The notes under the pieces are model-generated. The model searched no databases. It saw nothing but the letters and a program-made list of their open reading frames with translations, and had not been told where the DNA came from. From an uncultured Eubacteriales bacterium (GTDB taxonomy: Bacteria > Bacillota > Clostridia > Christensenellales > Aristaeellaceae): 32,684 nucleotides of DNA. The stretch covers positions 1 to 32,684 of the forward strand of contig CACXHB010000096.1 in assembly GCA_902767315.1 (NCBI GenBank). The letters run 5' to 3'. A program made the position numbers and the translations under genes. Shown piece after piece: positions 1 to 5,940 of the stretch (positions within the stretch are counted from its first letter, which is position 1; every line of letters starts with the position of its first letter).

Positions 1-312
1 CAGGTCCTCGTCGCCGGTGTTTTCCACCGCGTGACCGTGGCCGGAGAAGGTGGCCATGGAATCTCCCGCGGCGACCTCCACCCAGTTCTCGTCGTCCTTC
101 ACCCGGCCCTTGCCGGAGACAAAGCAGAACAGTTCGGTTTCACCCTCATGCACGTGATAGCCGATACCGCAGCCCTTCTTCAGGGTAATGGTGGAAAAAA
201 GCCGCATTTTTTCCGGCAGAGTGGGACACAGGGCGGTCAACAGCGCGCTGCCTTCGCCGCCGCGCATGTGTTCCCGGGCCTCGGTGGGCATGTCCTTATG
301 AAACGTTACCAT
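1..312 (-). CDS. Cupin-domain protein, 3' end cut by the window edge
   Basis: The visible 104 residues form a small single-domain cupin. The first cupin motif lies at about residues 49-65, with H53, H55 and E60 in the G-x-H-x-H-x4-E pattern. The second motif around residues 90-97 contains FSGHGHAVEN, which supplies the late histidine. These four residues normally hold a divalent metal. Cupins of this size are often sugar isomerases, dioxygenases or ligand sensors, and nothing here decides among them. The ATG at 312 has AGAGGTG about 7 bases upstream, lying across the stop of the VOC gene. The six-base gap suggests one operon with that gene. The C-terminus is outside the window. Confidence 0.85.
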   Translation of the reverse strand, partial: MVTFHKDMPTEAREHMRGGEGSALLTALCPTLPEKMRLFSTITLKKGCGIGYHVHEGETELFCFVSGKGRVKDDENWVEVAAGDSMATFSGHGHAVENTGDEDL

Positions 313-318
313 ATGCTG

Positions 319-708
319 TCACCTCTGATATTCAAAAAATTCGATGCGCTCGCCGTCCGGGCCGCGGAAGAAGATGTTCTTCACGCCGCCGTGGATGACG
401 CTGCTGTAATTGACGTCGGATTCAAATTCCACGCCCTGCTCCTTCAGGGAAGCCACCAGAGCATCGATGCCCTCCACTTCCATGCACACGTGGTCGATGT
501 GGGCCCTGGGGTCCGTGGGCGCCTGGTAATTTTCCCGGCACACCAGTTCCAGAAGACAGGTGCCGTTGTTCAGAAAGCAGATCACCGTGCCGCCCAGGTC
601 GTTGCGGCATTCCTCTTCAAAGCCCAGCTTTTCCACGTAGAACTTCCGGGAAACCTCCAGATCCTTCACCATGACGCCGATGTGCGCCAGTCCCGTAACC
701 TTGCCCAT
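319..708 (-). CDS. VOC (glyoxalase/bleomycin-resistance superfamily) protein
   Basis: This is a 129-residue protein with two beta-alpha-beta-beta-beta modules typical of the vicinal oxygen chelate fold. The expected four metal ligands are visible: H9 (LAHIGV), E54 (LLELV), H73 (IDHVC) and E123 (RIEFFE). The pattern fits a lactoylglutathione lyase or a related metal-dependent isomerase or dioxygenase, but the substrate cannot be read from the sequence. The start at 708 is chosen over in-frame upstream codons because GGAGGG sits 7 bases before it. A promoter lies just upstream at 734-762. It is co-transcribed with the cupin gene 6 bases downstream, so both may act on the same small metabolite. 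Confidence 0.88.
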   Translation of the reverse strand: MGKVTGLAHIGVMVKDLEVSRKFYVEKLGFEEECRNDLGGTVICFLNNGTCLLELVCRENYQAPTDPRAHIDHVCMEVEGIDALVASLKEQGVEFESDVNYSSVIHGGVKNIFFRGPDGERIEFFEYQR

Positions 709-733
709 GTGTTTTCCCTCCGTTTTTTGTTTT

Positions 734-762
734 ATTATAACACCTCTTGCTTCTCTAGACAA
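734..762 (-). promoter_or_regulatory. SigmaA-like promoter of the VOC-cupin operon
   Basis: Read on the minus strand, TTGTCT (757-762) and a perfect TATAAT (734-739) are separated by 17 bases. They lie about 26 bases upstream of the VOC start codon. The -35 region overlaps the one proposed for the divergent panT promoter. Confidence 0.7.
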
Positions 763-786
763 GTTTTAACATGCTTCTGTTATAAT
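756..786 (+). promoter_or_regulatory. Probable promoter of panT-coaX
   Basis: A perfect TATAAT lies at 781-786, and TAGACA, five of six bases of the -35 consensus, lies at 756-761. The 19-base spacer is longer than ideal, so the -10 box is the better supported half. The leader to the panT start is about 85 bases. Confidence 0.5.
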
Positions 787-876
787 GCCCGGGACGGTAT
801 CCGCAAGGAACCGCACCGGGAAACCCCAATTTATTTTTGCGTAGGGTATCCGAAACGGAACCCGAACGGAGGAAAC

Positions 877-1491
877 ATGAAACAGCATATCTCTACCCGT
901 AACTTTGTCATTCTGGCGCTTCTGGTGGGCATCGTGCTTCTGATGAGCTGGACGCCCGTGGGCTATCTGCATCTGGGCGTATTGGAAATCAGCTTTCTGG
1001 TGGTGCCCGTGGCCATCGCGGGAGTCACCCTGGGCCCCTGGGGCGGCATGATCGTAGGCGCGGTTTTTGGAATCACCAGCTTTCTGCAGTGCCTGGGCAT
1101 CGGCGGAACCAGCCCCTTCGGCGCCGCGCTTCTGAACATTCAGCCCTTCTTTGCCTTCCTTCTGTGCTTTGTGCCCCGGGCCCTGGACGGGCTGATTGTG
1201 GGGCTGATTCATAAGCTTCTGGCCAGGCGCGCCCCCGCGGCGGTTTCCTGCGGCGTGGCGGGCTTTGCGGCGGCTTTCTGCAACACGGTTCTGTTCATGT
1301 CCGCGCTGATTCTGCTGTTCGGCTCCACGGATTATATTCAGGGCATGATCGCCGGCCAGAACCTGTTGAAATTCGTATGCGCCTTTGTGGGCGTAAACGC
1401 CCTGGCGGAAATGGCCGCTTCTACCATTCTTACCGGCGCCATCGGCACGGCCCTGACCAAGGCCGGCCTGGCGGGCGGGAAACGCAGATAA
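877..1491 (+). CDS. panT: ECF transporter S component, probably pantothenate-specific (PanT-like)
   Basis: This 204-residue, strongly hydrophobic protein has about six membrane segments and almost no soluble domain, as expected for the substrate-binding S subunit of an energy-coupling factor transporter. It would bind its vitamin in the membrane and use the shared EcfA/A'/T module, which is not encoded here. The specificity is inferred mainly from context: the next gene, 15 bases downstream, is pantothenate kinase, a known pairing for PanT. The start at 877 has GGAGG 4 bases upstream. The open frame extends much further upstream, but that part is antisense to the VOC gene and carries no membrane segments. 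A different vitamin remains possible. Confidence 0.82.
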   Translation: MKQHISTRNFVILALLVGIVLLMSWTPVGYLHLGVLEISFLVVPVAIAGVTLGPWGGMIVGAVFGITSFLQCLGIGGTSPFGAALLNIQPFFAFLLCFVPRALDGLIVGLIHKLLARRAPAAVSCGVAGFAAAFCNTVLFMSALILLFGSTDYIQGMIAGQNLLKFVCAFVGVNALAEMAASTILTGAIGTALTKAGLAGGKRR

Positions 1492-1506
1492 CGGAGGGAC
1501 GCTTCC

Positions 1507-2283
1507 ATGATACTGACCCTGGACATTGGCAACACCAACATCAAAACCGCCCTTTTCGACGGCATGGACATGGTGAAATACTGGCGCATTTCCACCAGCC
1601 GCACCAACACCTCCGATGAATACGGCATCATGATTCTGAACATGTTCGCCCACGAAGGCTTCAGCGCCGACTGCGTGGACGGCATCATGATGTCCTCGGT
1701 GGTGCCGTCTGTAAACTTCACCATCGAGCACATGTGCCGCAGCTATTTCGGCATGGCCCCCATCATCGTGGCCCCCGGGGTGAAAACCGGCATTAACATC
1801 AAAATCGAGAATCCCCGGGAAATGGGCGGCGATTTGATCTCCAACGCCGTGGCGGCCTACGAGCTCTACGGCGGCCCCTGCATCACCATCGATTTCGGCA
1901 CAGCCACCAGTCTGGGCGCTATCAACGAAAAGGGCGAATTCCTGGGCGGCGCCATCTGCCCCGGCATCAAGCTGGCGGTGGAGGCCCTTTCCGAGCGCAC
2001 CGCCAAGCTGCCCCGCATCGAGCTGACCAAGCCCGAAACCGTCATCGGCAAAAACACCGTGCACTGCATGCAGTCCGGCATTGTATACGGCTACATCGGC
2101 CAGATCGAATACCTGGTGCGCCGCATGAAGGCGGAAATCGGTTCCGACAAGACCAAGGTCATCGCCACCGGCGGCCTGGCCGTGCTGGTGGCCGAGGAAT
2201 CCAACGCCATCGACGTGCTGGACGGCCTTCTGACCCTCAAGGGCCTGCGGCTCATTTACGAAAAGAACCGGCCCGAGGCATAA
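1507..2283 (+). CDS. coaX: Type III pantothenate kinase
   Basis: This 258-residue kinase makes 4'-phosphopantothenate from pantothenate and ATP, the first step of coenzyme A synthesis. Family landmarks are in order: an N-terminal DIGNTNIK phosphate-binding motif with D6, the segment PREMGGDLISNAVAA with probable catalytic base D109, and IDFGTATS near residues 128-135, followed by GGAICPGIKL. Length is normal for the family. The start is fixed by GGAGGG about 9 bases upstream. It follows panT by 15 bases, so uptake and trapping of the vitamin are coupled in one transcript. Type III kinases are generally not feedback-inhibited by CoA. A hairpin at 2305-2355 probably ends the operon. Confidence 0.96.
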   Translation: MILTLDIGNTNIKTALFDGMDMVKYWRISTSRTNTSDEYGIMILNMFAHEGFSADCVDGIMMSSVVPSVNFTIEHMCRSYFGMAPIIVAPGVKTGINIKIENPREMGGDLISNAVAAYELYGGPCITIDFGTATSLGAINEKGEFLGGAICPGIKLAVEALSERTAKLPRIELTKPETVIGKNTVHCMQSGIVYGYIGQIEYLVRRMKAEIGSDKTKVIATGGLAVLVAEESNAIDVLDGLLTLKGLRLIYEKNRPEA

Positions 2284-2304
2284 TTCCGAACAAAAATCAA
2301 GAAC

Positions 2305-2355
2305 CAAGAACCCGCTTTGGCCGTGGCGTACACCATAGCCAATGCGGGTTTCTTG
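2305..2355. terminator. Long imperfect hairpin after coaX, probable bidirectional terminator
   Basis: The outer arms are CAAGAACCCGC (2305-2315) and GCGGGTTTCTTG (2344-2355). The intervening bases continue the symmetry imperfectly, with TGGCGTACACCA at the tip. An A-rich left flank and a T-rich right arm fit an intrinsic terminator read from either side. It separates coaX from the convergent RloB-like gene and marks the left edge of the AT-richer block. Confidence 0.55.
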
Positions 2356-2368
2356 AGAGAAAACGTTT

Positions 2369-3043
2369 TTATTCAAAATATGGCAGCAGATATTTTACCA
2401 GCTCATATATCTTGGTACCTGGGCGAGGTTGAGAAGGCGGCAAGTTTTTATTTCTATCATCCAACTTTTCAGCATTTCGAATAGCCGTCTGCATTTTAGG
2501 ACGAAGAATTTCAAACATATCCCCGCGATTTTTTGTGTATTCGCCGCGTCCCAATCGTTTGAAATAGCCGTTAATTTTAGACATGTATTCGTTTCGATGA
2601 ATATCTGTCTGAAAGTAATCAAAATGCAGAAGAAACCACAATTCAATGCATTGATTAGACCAAATTGCATGATATTCAGTTTCTGAATCCGTTGCTTCAT
2701 TGCACTGTCTGGCGGTCTGATCTACCCGTTCTGGTGGAAAGTCGTCCGTGTCATACACAATCCAGACATGCGCATATCCATTCGGATTTTTCCGAACCAG
2801 ATTCCGGGCGGCGTCAAACAGTGCCAGCGTATTATCTCCTGCCCCGACAATTTCCAGTTGAATCCGGTTCGGATTTTTCCGATTGATGATTTCCCGAATC
2901 GCCCCAAAATATTCCGGTTCTGTGCGCGTTCCTTCCGTGACAATCAGATGATAATCAAGGCGCATCTTCACCACCTTATTACGGCGGCCTTTGTTCATCC
3001 ATGGTTTTCCCCGATCTCCCTTTTTCACAGGTTTCAGGCTCAT
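2369..3043 (-). CDS. RloB-family protein (TOPRIM-like partner of a defence ATPase)
   Basis: This 224-residue protein matches the RloB family. VTEGTRTEPEYF carries acidic E37 and E44. VWIVYDTDDF carries D98, D100 and D101, resembling a TOPRIM-like metal site. The segment NQCIELWFLLHF near residue 135 is the family's most recognisable stretch. Related proteins act with an adjacent ATPase as nuclease-type effectors of abortive-infection systems; cutting activity here is inferred. The ATG at 3043 overlaps the ATPase stop codon as ATGA, with AGGGGG upstream. An ATG six bases earlier is also possible. Base composition is visibly more AT-rich than in flanking genes, suggesting acquisition by transfer. 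Confidence 0.82.
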   Translation of the reverse strand: MSLKPVKKGDRGKPWMNKGRRNKVVKMRLDYHLIVTEGTRTEPEYFGAIREIINRKNPNRIQLEIVGAGDNTLALFDAARNLVRKNPNGYAHVWIVYDTDDFPPERVDQTARQCNEATDSETEYHAIWSNQCIELWFLLHFDYFQTDIHRNEYMSKINGYFKRLGRGEYTKNRGDMFEILRPKMQTAIRNAEKLDDRNKNLPPSQPRPGTKIYELVKYLLPYFE

Positions 3044-4248
3044 TCCCATCCGCCCCCTGCCAGCATATTGGTAAGGTATGGATCCGCACCATATCTTCCT
3101 TCCAGATACTGCTTGTCATATGCCGCAGTATTATTGACGTGCTCGTTGTCCTCACGACGAATATCGTAAAGGGAATAGATTTCGCTCTCGTGCGCCTCAT
3201 TTTCGGCAGCAAACCAGATTTCATCCCTGCGGAACACTGTATTCTTCAGCGTCGTCATGTCCTGTGAAGAGAACAGCAATTGTGCGCCATGCTGATTCAG
3301 CGTCGTATCCTTAAACAGGGAAACGACATAACGCAGCAGCTTGGGATGCAGCTTTGCATCCAATTCATCAAAAACCACCAACCGTCCTTCCTTTAACGCT
3401 ATCAAAAGCACGGGCAGCATTGCAATGAGCTTTTGAGTCCCAGCAGATTCCTCAAGGTAATCCAATTCGAAAACCTTGTTGTGAATCGTTCTCCGGGTAT
3501 AGAGATGCCTGTTTTCTCTATCGTAACGGTAGTCCGTCAGATCAATCCCCATATCGTTCAGTGCCCTTAGAGCAAACTTCTTGATGGTTTCATCTTCTGA
3601 GACCCATAGCTCCCACTCTGTTTTTGGATTCGCGTAATTACGGATGATGCAGGCCTCGAACCAGCTCTGTACTTCGGCAATCATTGGAAGATTGTAATTG
3701 ATTGCCAAAAAAGAGAGATATGGCATTTTCGGATTCACCGAACGGCTGATGCCTCTTTTCCGAATGCTCGGCCCAAGTACAATTTCGGATCGTTCCCGCG
3801 TAAACAAAGTGCCTGTTTTCTTCCCGCCAATGGCTCTCCAATAAAGGGATTCCGCTTCAATTTCATCCTCCTTTATCGAAAGCAGATAGCGGTATTCATT
3901 TGCTCCCTGCCGAAAATAAATTTCAAAATCCGTCGGCAGATTTCGAGATTCATCGTCCAGGAGAAACGGTTCGCTCTTATCTTCTTGCTGAACAATAAAA
4001 GGTTCTCTGTTTTTGTTCAATTGACGGATGGGCTTTGTCACGGTGCTAATCAGACAGGACAGCGCACGCAGCAAATTGCTCTTCCCTCCGCCGTTTGGCC
4101 CATATACGACGCTGACCGGCAGCAGCTTTCCTCCCTTGTCCTCACCCAGTAATGTATCGCTAAATTCGGGCAGAGGTTCCGCCTGAAAGTCAAAAACAGT
4201 TTCGTTCTTGTAGGACTTGAAATTACAAAACGTGAACTGACACAGCAT
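3040..4248 (-). CDS. AAA_15/SMC-like ATPase of an AbiL/RloB-type defence pair
   Basis: This 402-residue P-loop ATPase begins with an N-terminal FCNFKSY segment typical of the AAA_15/OLD/RecF-like group. Walker A is GPNGGGKS (residues 50-57), an ABC-type signature-like ESAGTQK lies near 267-273, and Walker B is VVFDELD, with D294 and E295. The position where many relatives have the switch histidine (TTHD) reads SSQD here, with Q329. ATPases of this type are thought to sense phage or DNA damage and license the partner effector. The start has GGGGGAGG about 7 bases upstream. The gene is translationally coupled to the RloB-like gene and has its own promoter at 4283-4311. Confidence 0.85.
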   Translation of the reverse strand: MLCQFTFCNFKSYKNETVFDFQAEPLPEFSDTLLGEDKGGKLLPVSVVYGPNGGGKSNLLRALSCLISTVTKPIRQLNKNREPFIVQQEDKSEPFLLDDESRNLPTDFEIYFRQGANEYRYLLSIKEDEIEAESLYWRAIGGKKTGTLFTRERSEIVLGPSIRKRGISRSVNPKMPYLSFLAINYNLPMIAEVQSWFEACIIRNYANPKTEWELWVSEDETIKKFALRALNDMGIDLTDYRYDRENRHLYTRRTIHNKVFELDYLEESAGTQKLIAMLPVLLIALKEGRLVVFDELDAKLHPKLLRYVVSLFKDTTLNQHGAQLLFSSQDMTTLKNTVFRRDEIWFAAENEAHESEIYSLYDIRREDNEHVNNTAAYDKQYLEGRYGADPYLTNMLAGGGWE

Positions 4249-4282
4249 ACCATTTCCTCCCCCGGTCTATTGCTTAATATCT

Positions 4283-4311
4283 ATTATAATCAATAATCTT
4301 TCCGAAATCAA
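4283..4311 (-). promoter_or_regulatory. SigmaA-like promoter of the ATPase-RloB pair
   Basis: On the minus strand, TTGATT (4306-4311) and a perfect TATAAT (4283-4288) are separated by exactly 17 bases. They lie about 35 bases upstream of the ATPase start codon. No operator-like palindrome is obvious around it. Confidence 0.7.
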
Positions 4312-4424
4312 TCTTTTTATTCCATAGCACAAAAAATTTTTTGAATATTGCATATAAAAGTCGCATTACCGTTATTTTCAAATGAGCATACTTCTTGACA
4401 CGCCGCGAAATGGCACATAAAAAA

Positions 4425-4455
4425 GCGGAGCCGCTCCACATGAAGCCTGCTCCGC
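4425..4455 (-). terminator. Terminator-like hairpin pointing left in the 4249-4712 gap
   Basis: On the minus strand, GCGGAG pairs with CTCCGC and is followed directly by six T. The shape is that of an intrinsic terminator, but the loop is long (19 bases) and no leftward gene is visible just upstream of it. It may end an antisense or small RNA, or be left over from an earlier arrangement. Confidence 0.4.
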
Positions 4456-4461
4456 GTCTTG

Positions 4462-4500
4462 GGCGGATGGGGTTGGGGAATGGGATGAGGGGACTCCGCC
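4462..4500 (+). other. G-quadruplex motif enclosed in an inverted repeat
   Basis: Four G-runs (GGGG, GGGG, GGG, GGGG) with spacers of 2, 3 and 4 bases occupy 4469-4492. They are framed by GGCGGA (4462-4467) and TCCGCC (4495-4500), which can pair. A TTGACA lies upstream at 4395-4400 but has only a weak -10 (TAAAAA). No coding frame of typical composition covers this stretch. The element may act as RNA or as a single-strand DNA structure. Confidence 0.5.
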
Positions 4501-4616
4501 TTCGACAGAGATTATGGTATACGGAATATGTGGCGGGGGTTATAAAGGAGTGTATCTGCTCTGTTATATTTCGGAGGAAAAATGAAGAAACCCCAGGGGC
4601 TTTAACACGCCCGGCC

Positions 4617-4645
4617 TTGCCAAAAAGACGGCGTTGGCTTATAAT
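4617..4645 (+). promoter_or_regulatory. SigmaA-like promoter of the exonuclease gene
   Basis: TTGCCA (4617-4622) and a perfect TATAAT (4640-4645) are 17 bases apart. The transcript would begin about 60 bases before the start codon and include a small GGGGC-TGC-GCCCC hairpin. Confidence 0.65.
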
Positions 4646-4712
4646 AAAAGGGATGGGGCTGCGCCCCGTCGCATCCTTCGCGCAGATACCCCGCGAGACA
4701 GGCAGGCGAGAC

Positions 4713-5297
4713 ATGTTTCATTGGAAGAAAAGATACCAGATCGTTTTTGACATCGAGACCGACGGCAGCAAATCCAGCCGGGTTTGCCAGCTTTCGTATC
4801 TCATCGTCTCCCGCTGGCGGGTGAAGGGCAAAAACATGTACTTCAGCCTGGACTACATGAATTACCATGCCCAGAAGGTGCACGGGCTGAGCGTATACAA
4901 GCTGCGCCGGCTTTCCGGCGGGCAGGTGTTCGCGGACCGGGCGGAGGAAATTTATCGGGATTTCGCAGGGGCGGAGGTCTGGATCGGTCACGACGTGCAG
5001 TGCGACGTGCGCTATCTCACCGGAGAATTCAGGCGCATCGGCAAGACGCTGACCCCGCCGGCCACCTTCTGCACCCTGAAGCGATACACCAAGGAGGCCA
5101 ACATCCCCCTGAAGCAGAATCCCTCCAAGCTCAAGCCCCCACGGCTGGAGGAGCTGATGCAGCATTTCGGCATCACGCCGGAACTGGTCACCCGGAAATG
5201 CAAAAAATGGTTTGGCGGCGGAGACCGGGCTCACGACGCCCGGTATGACACCGTGGCCACCTATCTTTGCATGCTGGTGGGCGAGGAAAAGGCGTAA
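4713..5297 (+). CDS. DEDDh-family 3'-5' exonuclease (DnaQ-like)
   Basis: This 194-residue protein has the three exonuclease motifs of the DnaQ superfamily: ExoI FDIETDG near residues 11-17, ExoII HDVQCDVRYL around residue 95, and ExoIII HDARYD near the C-terminus, whose histidine places it in the DEDDh class. Two metal ions held by the acidic residues would cleave DNA or RNA from the 3' end. It is free-standing, not part of a polymerase, so repair or RNA trimming are both plausible. The ATG at 4713 is preferred over upstream in-frame codons because it lies directly before the conserved domain and downstream of the promoter. Its ribosome site (AGGCGAG) is weak. Confidence 0.88.
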   Translation: MFHWKKRYQIVFDIETDGSKSSRVCQLSYLIVSRWRVKGKNMYFSLDYMNYHAQKVHGLSVYKLRRLSGGQVFADRAEEIYRDFAGAEVWIGHDVQCDVRYLTGEFRRIGKTLTPPATFCTLKRYTKEANIPLKQNPSKLKPPRLEELMQHFGITPELVTRKCKKWFGGGDRAHDARYDTVATYLCMLVGEEKA

Positions 5298-5311
5298 TTG
5301 CGGGTTCGGAC

Positions 5312-5340
5312 TTGACTTTTAATTTCTACTGATATATAAT
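5312..5340 (+). promoter_or_regulatory. Strong sigmaA-like promoter of greA-lysS
   Basis: TTGACT (5312-5317) and a perfect TATAAT (5335-5340) are separated by 17 bases. Transcription would start near 5347, leaving a leader of roughly 96 bases that contains the hairpin at 5360-5388. Confidence 0.75.
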
Positions 5341-5359
5341 GCCATTGTCCGGACGGAAG

Positions 5360-5388
5360 GGCACTGTCGCGGGAAGCGCGGCAGTGTC
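5360..5388 (+). promoter_or_regulatory. Stable hairpin in the greA leader, possible attenuator
   Basis: Twelve consecutive pairs (two of them G-U) join 5360-5371 to 5377-5388 around a GGAAG loop. The T-rich stretch TTTATTAT follows from 5390. It lies between the promoter and the greA ribosome site, so it could terminate some transcripts early. Confidence 0.5.
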
Positions 5389-5442
5389 GTTTATTATCCG
5401 GTCTACTTTTGTATTCTTTAGCCGATTGGGAGGGCTTTTCAA

Positions 5443-5922
5443 ATGGAAAACGAACAGAGCCGTATTCTTACGATGACGGATAAGGCGAACCTGGAAAAGG
5501 AACTGGAAGAATTGCATATCGCCAAGCAGGACGTGGCCGAGGAGATCAAAATCGCCCGGGGTCACGGCGACCTTTCCGAAAACGCCGAATATACCGAAGC
5601 GAAAAACAACGAGGCCCGCATCTACGGCCGCCTGGCCGAGGTGGAGGAGCTTTTGAAAACCGCTACCTTCGTGGACGATTCCAAGCTGTCCACCGACGTG
5701 GTAAACGTGGGCACCGTGGTGCGGGTATTCGACATGGAATATGAGGAAGAGGACACCTACACCATCGTGGGCTTTACCGAATCCGACCCCATGAAGCTGT
5801 TCATCTCCGCCGAATCCCCCATCGGCCGGGCGCTGGTGGGCGCGCACGTGGGCGATGTAGTGGAAGCCAACACCCCCGGCGGCATTTTGAAGCTGAAGGT
5901 TCTGGAAATCAAGCTGCGCTAA
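5443..5922 (+). CDS. greA: Transcription elongation factor GreA
   Basis: This 159-residue protein has the normal GreA layout. The N-terminal half is an antiparallel coiled coil whose tip carries the acidic motif DLSENAEYTEAKNNE. The C-terminal FKBP-like half contains IVGFTESDPMKLFISAESPIGRALVG. GreA enters the secondary channel of RNA polymerase and stimulates cleavage of backtracked transcripts. The ATG has GGGAGGG about 8 bases upstream. Its stop is 18 bases before lysS, a conserved pairing in Firmicutes. The leader hairpin suggests attenuation, which would parallel the leader terminator known for greA in E. coli. Confidence 0.97.
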   Translation: MENEQSRILTMTDKANLEKELEELHIAKQDVAEEIKIARGHGDLSENAEYTEAKNNEARIYGRLAEVEELLKTATFVDDSKLSTDVVNVGTVVRVFDMEYEEEDTYTIVGFTESDPMKLFISAESPIGRALVGAHVGDVVEANTPGGILKLKVLEIKLR

Positions 5923-5940
5923 CGAGGAGGTCGAACCCCT

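Noticed and set aside
4395..4423. Rightward promoter starting at TTGACA 4395
   Set aside because: The -35 is perfect but the best -10 is TAAAAA, so it is mentioned only as context for the G-quadruplex region.
4395..4712. N-terminal extension of the exonuclease
   Set aside because: The in-frame stretch crosses the exonuclease promoter and G-quadruplex and has no ribosome site or domain character.
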